Below are positions 43,246-51,176 of a stretch of 64,000 nt of DNA, piece after piece. The notes beneath the pieces were generated by a model, which was not told the DNA's origin, did no database searches, and was given only the letters and a program-made list of their open reading frames with translations. A program made the translations under genes and the position numbers. Location of the stretch: the NCBI RefSeq assembly GCF_020523965.1, contig NZ_JAJAPX010000004.1, positions 248,001 through 312,000 on the forward strand. Direction: 5' to 3'. Source of the DNA: Neotamlana sargassicola. Lineage in GTDB: Bacteria > Bacteroidota > Bacteroidia > Flavobacteriales > Flavobacteriaceae. Position 1 is the first letter of the stretch, and the number at the start of each line of letters is the position of its first letter.

Positions 43246-44064
43246 ATGAAGCTTCAAGACATTCCTAAAATAAAACATACAAGTAATACTAATTTCTTTT
43301 TACTATGTGGTCCTTGTGCCATAGAAGGTGAAGATATGGCTATGCGTATTGCCGAAAAAGTAGTAAACATAACCAACAAATTAGAAATTCCGTATGTATT
43401 TAAAGGAAGTTTCAAAAAAGCCAACCGTAGCCGAATAGATAGTTTTACAGGCATAGGCGACGAAAAAGCACTTGAGATTTTGGCTAAAGTTTCAGAAAAA
43501 TTTGATGTACCCACCGTTACCGATATTCACGAAGTTAGCGATGCCGCCAAAGCCGCTCAATATGTCGATGTTTTACAAATACCTGCCTTTTTAGTGCGCC
43601 AAACCGATTTGGTTGTTGCTGCTGCCCAAACAGGTAAAGTGGTAAACCTTAAAAAAGGACAATTTATGAGCCCTGAAGCCATGAAACACGCCGTACAAAA
43701 AGTTAAAGATGCTGGTAGCGATAAAGCTTGGATAACCGATCGAGGTACTATGTTTGGTTACCAAGACATGATTGTAGATTTTCGAGGCATCCCAACCATG
43801 AAACAATACGCTCCTGTGGTTTTAGATGTTACACATTCTTTACAACAACCTAATCAAACAGCAGGTGTAACAGGTGGTCGCCCAGACATGATTGAAACCA
43901 TTGCCCGCGCCGGTGTAGTAAATAATATTGATGGTTTGTTTATTGAAACCCACTTCGATCCTGCGAATGCAAAAAGCGACGGTGCCAATATGTTGCATTT
44001 AGATAATCTGGAAGGTTTACTAACCCGATTGGTAGAAATTAAAAAACTAGTAAGCAGTTTTTAA
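43246..44064 (+). CDS. kdsA: 3-deoxy-8-phosphooctulonate synthase (KDO-8-P synthase)
   Basis: The start is taken at the ATG at 43246 (272 residues); a TTG two codons earlier is possible. Conserved KdsA segments are LLCGPCAIEGEDMAMRI, YVFKGSFKKANRSRIDSFTG, VDVLQIPAFLVRQTDL, VNLKKGQFMSPEAM and DVTHSLQQPNQTAGVTGGRP. The enzyme condenses phosphoenolpyruvate with arabinose-5-phosphate to give KDO-8-phosphate, a precursor of the LPS inner core. Its stop overlaps the convergent DUF1801 gene by 4 bp. Confidence 0.95.
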   Translation: MKLQDIPKIKHTSNTNFFLLCGPCAIEGEDMAMRIAEKVVNITNKLEIPYVFKGSFKKANRSRIDSFTGIGDEKALEILAKVSEKFDVPTVTDIHEVSDAAKAAQYVDVLQIPAFLVRQTDLVVAAAQTGKVVNLKKGQFMSPEAMKHAVQKVKDAGSDKAWITDRGTMFGYQDMIVDFRGIPTMKQYAPVVLDVTHSLQQPNQTAGVTGGRPDMIETIARAGVVNNIDGLFIETHFDPANAKSDGANMLHLDNLEGLLTRLVEIKKLVSSF

Positions 44065-44438
44065 ATAAACCAAGCTTTTTTACTCGCTTTAAGTTTTGTT
44101 GCAGCTGCAATTAACAAAGTTTCAAATTCCTGTTGATTAAAATCTTCAAGGCTATAAACTTGTAACGAACGTACTTGTTTGCGTTTATTGTCGTTTTTTA
44201 ATTCTGGAAACTCAGGCTCCAATAAAATGCCTTGTACAAAAGCCACATCAACATAAGTTTTTCCTTTTAAGATGTTAAGATAAAGTAGCGGCTTTTTATC
44301 AATGCGATAAAACGGAATTTTGTAACTGTAGTACTCTTCTGCTTCTGGTAACGTTTTTAAAATTACACTCCGCAAGTAAAGCATTATAGACTGGTATGGC
44401 TGTTTTTGATTTAAAAAATATTGATCAACCGACTTCAT
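44061..44438 (-). CDS. DUF1801 domain protein
   Basis: The 125-residue protein is a single DUF1801 domain: SVILKTLPEAEEYYSYKIPF near residue 30, PLLYLNILKGKTYVDVAFVQ in the middle and a helical C-terminal region. The family is soluble and poorly defined, with some members suggested as iron-sulfur or heme-related chaperones. It starts inside the end of the hypothetical gene upstream (14-bp overlap) and its stop overlaps kdsA. It is one of three DUF1801-type genes in this window. Confidence 0.82.
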   Translation of the reverse strand: MKSVDQYFLNQKQPYQSIMLYLRSVILKTLPEAEEYYSYKIPFYRIDKKPLLYLNILKGKTYVDVAFVQGILLEPEFPELKNDNKRKQVRSLQVYSLEDFNQQEFETLLIAAATKLKASKKAWFI

Positions 44439-44688
44439 TCAGACTTATATTCTTCCAATAAAATAAAACACTAGAATAAAGAGGCTCTGGCGTTTCTGGC
44501 GAAATTTCAAAATAACTTTTGCTAACATAAAAATTAAAAACCAAACAATTATAATCTGCACAACATGCTTCTATCTGGTTTTCAATTAAAAATTTGGTCA
44601 TTTTTTTTCTAAACTCATATTCAATTTCGAGTTTATTACGCAAGTCATTTTCGTTAAAACTTACATTTGGTAGCCAGTTAATTTTCAT
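44425..44688 (-). CDS. Hypothetical small protein
   Basis: I start at the ATG at 44688 (MKINWLPNVSFNEND), giving 87 residues; the longer frame to 44745 adds a hydrophobic stretch that looks non-coding. It contains KLEIEYEFRKKMTKFLIENQ and CCADYNCLVFNFYV, with three Cys in seven residues. I do not recognise a family. It overlaps the DUF1801 gene by 14 bp, which supports a real cotranscribed gene. Confidence 0.6.
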   Translation of the reverse strand: MKINWLPNVSFNENDLRNKLEIEYEFRKKMTKFLIENQIEACCADYNCLVFNFYVSKSYFEISPETPEPLYSSVLFYWKNISLNEVG

Positions 44689-44785
44689 TTTCTTGAGAGA
44701 GATTAAAAACCAAACAAAAACAACATCTTCACACAAACTTAACATAAAATTAACATAAAAAAACGAAAAATCCTAATGAAATCAA

Positions 44786-44813
44786 TTTACTTTGCATTTC
44801 AAAGTACTTTAAA
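44786..44813. promoter_or_regulatory. Palindromic operator 1, before the membrane-protein/winged-helix operon
   Basis: This 28-bp site reads TTTACTTTG-N4-TCAAAGTACTTTAAA, with ACTTTG and CAAAGT facing each other over 5 nt and an inner AAAGTACTTT palindrome (44801-44810). It ends 1 nt before the ATG at 44815. An identical site apart from the N4 lies before creD at 46118-46145. Confidence 0.8.
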
Positions 44814-44814
44814 A

Positions 44815-45420
44815 ATGGATTCTAAAGATTATTTAAAAGACATATCAGAAATTAAAAACCTAATGAATAAATCTTCTCGATTTATTTCTTTAAGTGGCTT
44901 ATCTGGAGTTTTAGCAGGTATTTATGCATTAGTAGGTGCAGCAATAGCCTTTGTCTTGGTTAAAAACTCGACCCGTGGTTATTTAATTCTAGATGGTTAT
45001 ATTTTTAAACTTTGCTTACTTATTTTAGCTTTAGTTGCCATTTTCAGTATTGTTACTGGTATTATTTTAACCACTAAAAAAGCTAAAAAGCAAGGTGCTA
45101 AAATTTGGGATACCAGCTCAAAACGGCTTGTTATAAACTTTTTAATTCCATTATTAACTGGTGGGCTTTATATTTTAATATTGCTATTTCAAGGTAAATA
45201 CGGGCAAACAGCCGCTTTAATGCTAATATTTTACGGTTTAGCTCTAGTTAATGCCTCAAAATTCAGCATTGGCGATATTAAATATCTAGGAATTATAGAC
45301 ATAATTTTAGGTTTAATTGCCGCCTCCTTTCCTGGTTACGGATTTTGGCTTTGGGTAATTGGTTTTGGTATTATGCACATTATTTATGGCACTTGGATGC
45401 ATTTTAAATACGACAAATAA
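44815..45420 (+). CDS. Multispanning membrane protein of unknown function
   Basis: I use the ATG at 44815 (MDSKDYLKDISEIKNLMNKS), giving 201 residues; the longer frame to 44776 would include the operator. It has about six membrane helices: LSGVLAGIYALVGAAIAFVL, LCLLILALVAIFSIVTGIIL, FLIPLLTGGLYILILLF, TAALMLIFYGLALV, IIDIILGLIAASF and FWLWVIGFGIMHIIYG. No family is recognised. Its stop overlaps the next ATG by 1 nt (TAATG), and the run continues with a second membrane protein and a winged-helix regulator. Confidence 0.8.
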   Translation: MDSKDYLKDISEIKNLMNKSSRFISLSGLSGVLAGIYALVGAAIAFVLVKNSTRGYLILDGYIFKLCLLILALVAIFSIVTGIILTTKKAKKQGAKIWDTSSKRLVINFLIPLLTGGLYILILLFQGKYGQTAALMLIFYGLALVNASKFSIGDIKYLGIIDIILGLIAASFPGYGFWLWVIGFGIMHIIYGTWMHFKYDK

Positions 45421-45803
45421 TGTTAAAAAACTATATTTTAATTGTTTTAGGAATTTTAGTTGGAATAATGGCTTTAGTTATTTTTGCACGGACTAATTAT
45501 TTATTTTTAGCATTAGTATACAGCGCTTTATTAATAATTTCTGGGCTTTATTACAACGAACATAAAATATTTTTTTGGTTAAGTTTTCTCTGTATTTTAC
45601 CGCTTGCCCTGTTATTTTATTTCCAACTATTTAAACGATTGCGTTTTTTATTTAATTATATTTTTGATTTAAAAAACCCGCAAGCTTCACCAGTAGCTTT
45701 TTTATATGGTTTACTTTTAGAATTACCATTTTTAACATTAATCTCCTATTATTTTTATAACCTTTACAGCTCTTTTAAAACCAAAAATCGAAGATTCATT
45801 TAA
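45420..45803 (+). CDS. Small membrane protein of unknown function
   Basis: The 127-residue protein has four membrane helices (ILIVLGILVGIMALVIFART, LFLALVYSALLIISGLYY, FWLSFLCILPLALLFYF, FLYGLLLELPFLTLISYYFY). It carries no recognised motif. It starts within the stop of the upstream membrane protein and ends 3 bp before the winged-helix regulator, so the three are translationally coupled. Confidence 0.78.
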   Translation: MLKNYILIVLGILVGIMALVIFARTNYLFLALVYSALLIISGLYYNEHKIFFWLSFLCILPLALLFYFQLFKRLRFLFNYIFDLKNPQASPVAFLYGLLLELPFLTLISYYFYNLYSSFKTKNRRFI

Positions 45804-45806
45804 AAC

Positions 45807-46100
45807 ATGGGCATTATAAACAACATAAATAAAGCATTCGACCACCGGATTAGATTAGGCATCATGTCTATTTTAATGGTTAACGAATACGCCGATTTTA
45901 AAATGCTTAAGGATCTTCTTGAAGTTACCGATGGTAATTTAGCTAGCCACACCAAAGCACTAGAGAAAGTTGAATATATAAAAGTAGAAAAGCAATTTAT
46001 TGGTAGAAAACCAAACACCCGCTACTATACCACTAAACTGGGAGAACTTGAGTTTAAAAAACACATTAACGCCCTTGAAAAATTAATTAATAAACAATAA
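45807..46100 (+). CDS. Winged-helix transcriptional regulator (HTH_34, PF13601-like)
   Basis: The 97-residue protein is a compact winged helix: FDHRIRLGIMSILMVNEYAD, KDLLEVTDGNLASHTKALEK (recognition helix) and GRKPNTRYYTTKLGELEFKK (wing). Size and sequence match the PF13601-type regulators often found before creD in Bacteroidota. It closes an operon of three genes. Palindromic sites before its own operon (44786) and before creD (46118) are its likely targets, implying autoregulation and control of creD. Confidence 0.88.
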   Translation: MGIINNINKAFDHRIRLGIMSILMVNEYADFKMLKDLLEVTDGNLASHTKALEKVEYIKVEKQFIGRKPNTRYYTTKLGELEFKKHINALEKLINKQ

Positions 46101-46117
46101 ATCATTTTTTTTAATCA

Positions 46118-46145
46118 TTTACTTTGAAACTCAAAGTACTTTAAA
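46118..46145. promoter_or_regulatory. Palindromic operator 2, before creD
   Basis: This site matches operator 1 at all 24 fixed positions: TTTACTTTG-N4-TCAAAGTACTTTAAA. ACTTTG (46121-46126) faces CAAAGT (46132-46137). It ends 9 nt before the creD ATG, a position where a bound repressor would block transcription start or elongation. Confidence 0.8.
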
Positions 46146-46154
46146 TTAATAGTT

Positions 46155-47534
46155 ATGGAAACACCTCAAAAAACAGCACCTCCCAACCGATTTGCCAATT
46201 GGTTAAAAACATCGATTACCTCGCGCATGATAGCAGTTGGATTTTTAACCTTAGTTTTACTAGTACCACTAACCTTTATTCAAAATTTAATTCAGGAGCG
46301 TTCGTACAGGCAAGATGAAGTAGTTAACGAGATAAACCAGCAATGGGGCAACGAAGTATTTATTTATGGCCCTATTTTAAAAGTACCATATAAAACCTAT
46401 TCGGAAAAAATAGTGACCGACAAAAAAACAAAAAAGGTATTTACCGAAACCCATACCGTTATTAATTACGCCTATTTTTTTCCTGAAAGCCTAAATATTA
46501 CATCAAACATTAACCCAGAAACAAAGCAACGTGGTATTTATAAAACTGCCGTTTATAACAGCGAAATAAAATTAAACGGCAAGTTTACAAAACCAGATTT
46601 TAGCGATATTGAAGTTTCCGAAAATGATATTCTTTGGGAGAAATCGAAAATAATTATCCAAACTTCAAATGTAAAAGGTGTTAATGAGGCGCATTTAACG
46701 CTTAATAAAAACACGTACCAGTTATCATCAAAATACAACAGCCAAAGCAATGTAGCATACAACCAAGTTGCTATGCATACGCTAGAAACTAAATCGTTTA
46801 CTAAAAACCCAATTAATTTTAACGCCCCAACATCTTACAACATAAACTTCAATATAAAAGGCAGTAAACAAATTCGTTTTATCCCAACAGGAAAACAAAC
46901 CGAAGCTCAAGTTACATCAAACTGGAAAACTGCTAATTTTATTGGTGAATTTTTGCCTTACAATGGCGACAAAATAAGCGACTCTGGTTTTGATGCCAAA
47001 TGGAAAATTTTAGATTTAAATCGTCCGTTTTCGCAACAGCATTTCAACAATTTACCAAACTTGCAAGACTTTGCTTTTGGCGTTAATTTTATGATTCCTG
47101 TTGATGAATATCAAAAAAGCGAACGATCGGCTAAATACGGTTTTTTAGTTATTGGTTTAACCTTTTTGGTCTTTTTCCTAATTCAAACATTAAGTAAAAT
47201 AAATATTCATCCGTTTCAATATTTAATGATTGGTTTGGCTTTAACTATGTTTTACACGCTTCTCATCTCTATTTCGGAACATAGTAACTTTTTTAAAGCC
47301 TATATAATTGCAGGTATTTCGGTAATTGTTTTAATAACGCTTTACTCGAAAACCATATTACAAACCTTTAAATTCCCTGTATTTATTGGCTTGTCCTTAA
47401 CGGCACTTTACACCTTTATTTATGTGATTATTCAGTTAGAAAATTACGCCTTATTGGTTGGCAGTATTGGTTTGTTTTTAATACTCACAACCGTGATGTT
47501 TGTATCTCGAAAAATAGATTGGAGCAACGCTTAA
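46155..47534 (+). CDS. creD: Inner membrane protein CreD
   Basis: The 459-residue protein has one N-terminal membrane helix (MIAVGFLTLVLLVPLTFIQN at about 24-43), a large periplasmic domain (about 50-320) and six C-terminal helices from about 325. Family segments are QQWGNEVFIYGPILKVPYKT, YFFPESLNI and FGVNFMIPVDEYQKSERSAK followed by YGFLVIGLTFLVFF. In Gammaproteobacteria creD belongs to the CreBC regulon and influences cell envelope integrity and beta-lactam response. Here no creBC is present; a winged-helix regulator is just upstream. A 13-bp hairpin terminator follows. Confidence 0.92.
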   Translation: METPQKTAPPNRFANWLKTSITSRMIAVGFLTLVLLVPLTFIQNLIQERSYRQDEVVNEINQQWGNEVFIYGPILKVPYKTYSEKIVTDKKTKKVFTETHTVINYAYFFPESLNITSNINPETKQRGIYKTAVYNSEIKLNGKFTKPDFSDIEVSENDILWEKSKIIIQTSNVKGVNEAHLTLNKNTYQLSSKYNSQSNVAYNQVAMHTLETKSFTKNPINFNAPTSYNINFNIKGSKQIRFIPTGKQTEAQVTSNWKTANFIGEFLPYNGDKISDSGFDAKWKILDLNRPFSQQHFNNLPNLQDFAFGVNFMIPVDEYQKSERSAKYGFLVIGLTFLVFFLIQTLSKINIHPFQYLMIGLALTMFYTLLISISEHSNFFKAYIIAGISVIVLITLYSKTILQTFKFPVFIGLSLTALYTFIYVIIQLENYALLVGSIGLFLILTTVMFVSRKIDWSNA

Positions 47535-47553
47535 GTTTTATTTGTTAATTACC

Positions 47554-47594
47554 AAAACCTTGTTTCTAAACCCCAATACATGAAACAAGGTTTT
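47554..47594 (+). terminator. Terminator after creD
   Basis: AAAACCTTGTTTC (47554-47566) pairs perfectly with GAAACAAGGTTTT (47582-47594) over a 15-nt loop, with a T-run at the 3' arm end. It lies 20 nt after the creD stop and 7 nt before the tandem repeats. Confidence 0.75.
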
Positions 47595-47601
47595 AATAAA
47601 A

Positions 47602-47716
47602 ACTAGATTTCGACTGCGCTCAACCTGACGACTAGATTTCGACTGCGCTCAATCTGACATAAGACTAGGTTTCGACTGCGCTCAACCTGACATAAGACTA
47701 GATTTCGACTGCGCTA
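47602..47716 (+). repeat. Four tandem REP-like units
   Basis: Units start at 47602, 47631, 47664 and 47697. Each begins ACTAGRTTTCGACTGCGCT and three continue CAAYCTGAC. Lengths are 29, 33 and 33 bp, and the last is truncated. Units 2 and 3 share an ATAAG spacer that unit 1 lacks. The GACTGCGCTC core is shared with copies at 18941 and 19176. Confidence 0.9.
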
Positions 47717-47800
47717 AAACAAACAAAAGGCATAAACCTTTTATAATTTAATAAAACAACAGTAACGTTATAAAAAACACACTTTAAAAATTTAAAAATC

Positions 47801-48469
47801 ATGGAACAGATAAAAGAATTATCGTTTAACAAATACAGCGCTTTAAGCATTTTATTTATTGCGTTATCGTCAAGCTTTTTTTTACTAGCCGTAAAAATGA
47901 AACTTACACACTCCTATCACTATCTATTTTTAGTATGGAACATCTTTCTAGCAGTCATTCCCTACGCCATTACCACATATTTAAAGCGCAACCCCAAACG
48001 TTATAAATTAAGTTTGGTGTTATGGCTAGGTATTTGGCTGCTTTTTTTACCTAATGCGCCTTATATAGTTACCGATTTTGTGCATTTACAATACAACTAC
48101 AGTCATTATTTTTGGCTCGATGTTCTTATTATTGCAGCCTTTGCTTTAAGTGGTTTATTATTATTTTATTTTTCACTTTTAGATTTTAATAAAATTACTG
48201 CTAAATATCTTTCAATTAAAACCCAGTTATATGCTAATGCGGCTATTTTGTTTGCATCGGCATTTGGAGTTTATTTAGGCCGTTATTTTAGGTATAATTC
48301 TTGGGATATTGTAAGCCATCCAATAGATTTAATAGTTGATATTTTTCACCTTTTAACCAACCCAAAGTCTATGACAAACCCTTGGTTATTCACTATTATT
48401 TTTGGATTATTTCTTTGCGGCGGATTTTGGATAATTAAAACATTAGAGCAGCAAAAATTGAAAAACTAA
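47801..48469 (+). CDS. DUF1361 membrane protein
   Basis: The 222-residue protein has about six membrane helices and the DUF1361 core LWLGIWLLFLPNAPYIVTDF followed by VHLQYNYSHYFWLDVLIIAA, then GVYLGRYFRYNSWDIVSHP. The family is widespread and uncharacterised. It stands alone on the plus strand after the tandem repeats and converges with the SDR gene at a 5-bp gap. Confidence 0.85.
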   Translation: MEQIKELSFNKYSALSILFIALSSSFFLLAVKMKLTHSYHYLFLVWNIFLAVIPYAITTYLKRNPKRYKLSLVLWLGIWLLFLPNAPYIVTDFVHLQYNYSHYFWLDVLIIAAFALSGLLLFYFSLLDFNKITAKYLSIKTQLYANAAILFASAFGVYLGRYFRYNSWDIVSHPIDLIVDIFHLLTNPKSMTNPWLFTIIFGLFLCGGFWIIKTLEQQKLKN

Positions 48470-48474
48470 TGAGG

Positions 48475-49257
48475 TTAATCCTTCCTGTTTTTCTCTTGAA
48501 GTTTTCTAACAATTGAGGCTGCCATATTACGAGGAATAATACGCGGTAGTGTTGCTAAAAACTTATTAAATCCTCCAGGGATGGCATAAGGTTTACCTTT
48601 TAACATGGCTTTATAACCGTATAATGCGACGCATTTTGCATCGCCCATATTGAATTTAATTTTATTTTCTGTGGTGTTTGCCGAAACGGTTTCTTGAAAG
48701 GCTGTTTTTGTTGGCCCGGGACATAAGGCTGTTACTGTAACGCCCGTCCCTTTTAGTTCGTTTGCAATAGCTTCAGAAAAAGACAGCATGTACCCTTTTG
48801 ATGCGTAGTAAATAGACATTAACGGCCCAGGTTGAAAAGCCGCTAACGACGACATGTTTAATATTTTTCCCGAACCACGTTTTACCATGCCTTCTAAAAC
48901 AAGTTTGGTTAAATGTGTTGCGTTTACAACATGTACGTTTAGCATTTGGGCTTCGCGCTCCCAACAGGTATTTACAAAAGAACCAAACAACCCGAAACCT
49001 GCATTGTTTATTAAAACATCTAAAGGTTCGTTGTTAATATCGTCCATAATATCTTGAGCGACATTTACCTGACTTAAATCTTTTTGCAGCGTTACAACCT
49101 CGACGTTATAGGTTTGCTCAAGCTCGGTTTTTACTTGTGTTAATTTTGAAGCATCAATATCAACTAAAAATAATTTGTAATTGTCTTTGGCTAATAAAAT
49201 GGCCAATTCGTAACCTAAACCAGAGGCAGCACCAGTAACTAAAGCAGAGTGTTTCAT
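48475..49257 (-). CDS. Short-chain dehydrogenase/reductase
   Basis: The 260-residue protein has the classical SDR nucleotide motif ALVTGAASGLGYELAILLAK (TGxxxGxG at 7-14), the NNAG motif (INNAGFGLFG), the catalytic Ser in ILNMSSLAAF and YxxxK in YYASKGYMLSF. It is of the DltE/YqjQ-like group by the C-terminal PGPTKTAF and GGFNKFLATLPRIIP. The substrate is unknown. The catalytic Tyr and Lys are intact. It is 29 bp downstream of the LYS1-like dehydrogenase gene and probably in its operon. Confidence 0.92.
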   Translation of the reverse strand: MKHSALVTGAASGLGYELAILLAKDNYKLFLVDIDASKLTQVKTELEQTYNVEVVTLQKDLSQVNVAQDIMDDINNEPLDVLINNAGFGLFGSFVNTCWEREAQMLNVHVVNATHLTKLVLEGMVKRGSGKILNMSSLAAFQPGPLMSIYYASKGYMLSFSEAIANELKGTGVTVTALCPGPTKTAFQETVSANTTENKIKFNMGDAKCVALYGYKAMLKGKPYAIPGGFNKFLATLPRIIPRNMAASIVRKLQEKNRKD

Positions 49258-49286
49258 ACCTCAAATAAAGTAATAATTATGGAAAA

Positions 49287-50492
49287 TCACCCTTTTTCGT
49301 CAACAAAATCTTGCAAATAATTAAATTTTGGAGTTAGCTTCCCGCTTTCGGTGATTTTTGCGCGCTGTAAAATCCCGTCCTTGTCCTCATTAAAAAACGC
49401 TGGAATTACATGTTTTAAAAACATGTCGCCAAAGCCTTCGCTGGCATCTTGCGGTAATTCGCAAGGCAAATTATCGACCGCCATAACTACAATGGCTTTT
49501 TCGTTTTTATAATCGATTTCTGATTCGGTTTGTGGGTTGTAACCATAAATTGGTTCTGCAATAGTTGATGCGCGAAGTGTTGTAGCCACTGGCCCGTCGA
49601 CATCGCAACTAATATCGGCCACGACTTTTATATTAAAATCGGGCGATTTTACATCTTGTCGGGTATACAAATATGGTGCGCCATCGCCGTAAAAGTGTCC
49701 CGCAATATAATAATCGGTTACTTTGGCAAAACGCATGAAATTAGATTGATAATCCTGCGGATTATTAAAAAAGTCTGTATTATTTAAAACCTGTCCATCT
49801 GTACGCTTGTTATAATCGAGCACATCAATTTTACAATACACAGGTTCGTTAAAGTTATCGTTTAAATACTCCTGAACCGATACTGACTTTATTTGCATAG
49901 CATCTAACATTTCTTGAGCACCATTGGCAACTTTACCGCTTCCAGTTAATAATATTTTTATATTTGGAAGCTCTATTTGATTTAATTCTGCGATTAATGC
50001 CGCTTGGTTTGGTAAAGGTCCTGCTTTTGGTAATTGCCACGTATTGTATTTTAAACCCCAGGCTCGAAAACCGTTGTAAGCACCAACAATTCCAGCAAAT
50101 CGTCCGAAACCTATTAGCCTATTTCCTTTGGCATCGACAATGGTTTCGTGGTCGTAAAGCTCTATATTTTTATTTAAAATAGCTTTTAGTAATTTACGGT
50201 TATAAGGTTGCTTTTTTATGGTATGCGAAAAGAAGAAATATTTTTTATTAGGAATTAATGCCGAAATAGGTACTTCTTTCACTCCAATTAAAACGTCTGC
50301 ATCAGATACATCATTAACAACTTCAATACCTTTTTGTTGGTAAGCCTCGTCTGAAAACACACGAATTGTTGAAGCTTCTACAATAAATTGGGCTTCTGGA
50401 AATTGCTTTTTAGCTTCATCTAGTTTTTCTGGTGAGAAAACCACACGACGATCGGGTGGTGTTTTGCGTTCTGTTATTATTGCGAATTTCAT
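49287..50492 (-). CDS. NAD(P)-dependent dehydrogenase, LYS1/alanine dehydrogenase-like
   Basis: The 401-residue protein has an AlaDh/PNT-like N-terminal domain (MKFAIITERKTPPDRRVVFS, EKLDEAKKQFPEAQFIVEAS) and a nucleotide-binding domain with NIKILLTGSGKVANGAQEML. Further features are KKYFFFSHTIKKQPYNRKLL, then LYDHETIVDAKGNRLIGFGR, the saccharopine dehydrogenase (LYS1)-like core. The family reduces or oxidises amino acids such as saccharopine or alanine. The true substrate is not clear, and Bacteroidota members are commonly left unassigned. Confidence 0.8.
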   Translation of the reverse strand: MKFAIITERKTPPDRRVVFSPEKLDEAKKQFPEAQFIVEASTIRVFSDEAYQQKGIEVVNDVSDADVLIGVKEVPISALIPNKKYFFFSHTIKKQPYNRKLLKAILNKNIELYDHETIVDAKGNRLIGFGRFAGIVGAYNGFRAWGLKYNTWQLPKAGPLPNQAALIAELNQIELPNIKILLTGSGKVANGAQEMLDAMQIKSVSVQEYLNDNFNEPVYCKIDVLDYNKRTDGQVLNNTDFFNNPQDYQSNFMRFAKVTDYYIAGHFYGDGAPYLYTRQDVKSPDFNIKVVADISCDVDGPVATTLRASTIAEPIYGYNPQTESEIDYKNEKAIVVMAVDNLPCELPQDASEGFGDMFLKHVIPAFFNEDKDGILQRAKITESGKLTPKFNYLQDFVDEKG

Positions 50493-50497
50493 AGGTT

Positions 50498-50917
50498 TTA
50501 TGCGCCTAAAAGCGGCAAGTGTTTTATTTTATGATAGGTTAATGCGAGCGTTATACAATGCTCTAGTTCGGTTTTTGGAAGGCTCTCGTTTATATTAAAA
50601 ATGATGGCTCTTTTACCTTCGAATTTAAAAACGGCTTTATAAATTATTTTAAAGGTGGAAACCAACTGCGAGGTGCATTGAAAATACATAGCGTATTGGT
50701 TTGGTGTTTTGGGTTTCCAATCGATTCGTAGTGTGCTACCGTGTTTTGTTACAAAACTGGGTTCATTCCATTTTAGGGTTTCTTCTAGTTTTTCTAATCC
50801 TGTTATGCTTTCTGCTGTTTTTAAAACCAAAGCGCGTAGCGCATCCATTTTGGGTTTTACCTGCGGCGGATAATTGTTAAACTTTTCGTTTACTTTTGGA
50901 TGACTGACAATTTGCAT
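50498..50917 (-). CDS. DUF1801 domain protein
   Basis: The 139-residue protein has the DUF1801 pattern: LRALVLKTAESITGLEKLEE near residue 30, TLKWNEPSFVTKHGSTLRID in the middle and YAMYFQCTSQLVSTFK. This variant has the WNEPSF motif of the DUF1801 family. It is 5 bp upstream of the LYS1-like gene and starts the three-gene minus-strand run (DUF1801, LYS1-like, SDR). The function is unknown. Confidence 0.8.
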   Translation of the reverse strand: MQIVSHPKVNEKFNNYPPQVKPKMDALRALVLKTAESITGLEKLEETLKWNEPSFVTKHGSTLRIDWKPKTPNQYAMYFQCTSQLVSTFKIIYKAVFKFEGKRAIIFNINESLPKTELEHCITLALTYHKIKHLPLLGA

Positions 50918-50985
50918 AACACGTAACTATGGAATACTTTTTGTTGTAATTTAAGTGTATTAAAACAGATTTACAAACTTTTTAA

Positions 50986-50993
50986 TATCTTTG
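50986..50993 (+). promoter_or_regulatory. -7 box upstream of the tmRNA leader
   Basis: TATCTTTG followed by CCGCCC matches the Bacteroidota -7 consensus, and the sequence resembles the typA and 31417 boxes. It lies about 184 nt before tmRNA. Transcription would start near 51000, exactly where repeat copy D begins. No clear -33 TTG is present. A weaker alternative (TTG at 51130) lies closer to tmRNA. Confidence 0.45.
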
Positions 50994-50999
50994 CCGCCC

Positions 51000-51094
51000 G
51001 CGTTAAGGATTGAGGTATTGTTGGAGCTCCTCGCAGAGAGCGACTACCGAAAGCCTGACGCACTTTTGCCATTAAAAGCAAAAGTGGGTAACGC
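51000..51094 (-). repeat. Dispersed structured repeat, copy D
   Basis: An inverted copy: GCGTTAAGGATTGAGGTATT at one end and GGGTAACGC at the other. Its hairpin is CACTTTTGC (51061-51069) with GCAAAAGTG (51078-51086). Reverse-complemented it shares GGCTTTCGGTAGTCGCT and GAGCTCCAACAATACCTCAA with copy A. It lies in the tmRNA leader. Confidence 0.82.
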
Positions 51095-51155
51095 ACACTG
51101 TTTAAAAATACGCTTGGACTGTGCTTAGCTTGACAGTTGAAGTGACACAATAATA

Positions 51156-51173
51156 TTCCCGCCTGTGCGGGAA
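51156..51173. other. Small hairpin immediately before tmRNA
   Basis: TTCCCGC (51156-51162) and GCGGGAA (51167-51173) form a perfect 7-bp stem with a CTGT loop, ending 3 nt before the tmRNA 5' end. It may guide 5' processing of the precursor or be a remnant repeat. Confidence 0.5.
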
Positions 51174-51176
51174 AAC

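Noticed and set aside
47602-47716. A CRISPR array
   Set aside because: The repeats are directly adjacent with only 0-5 nt linkers and no unique spacers. No cas gene is visible, and the core also occurs as single copies elsewhere.
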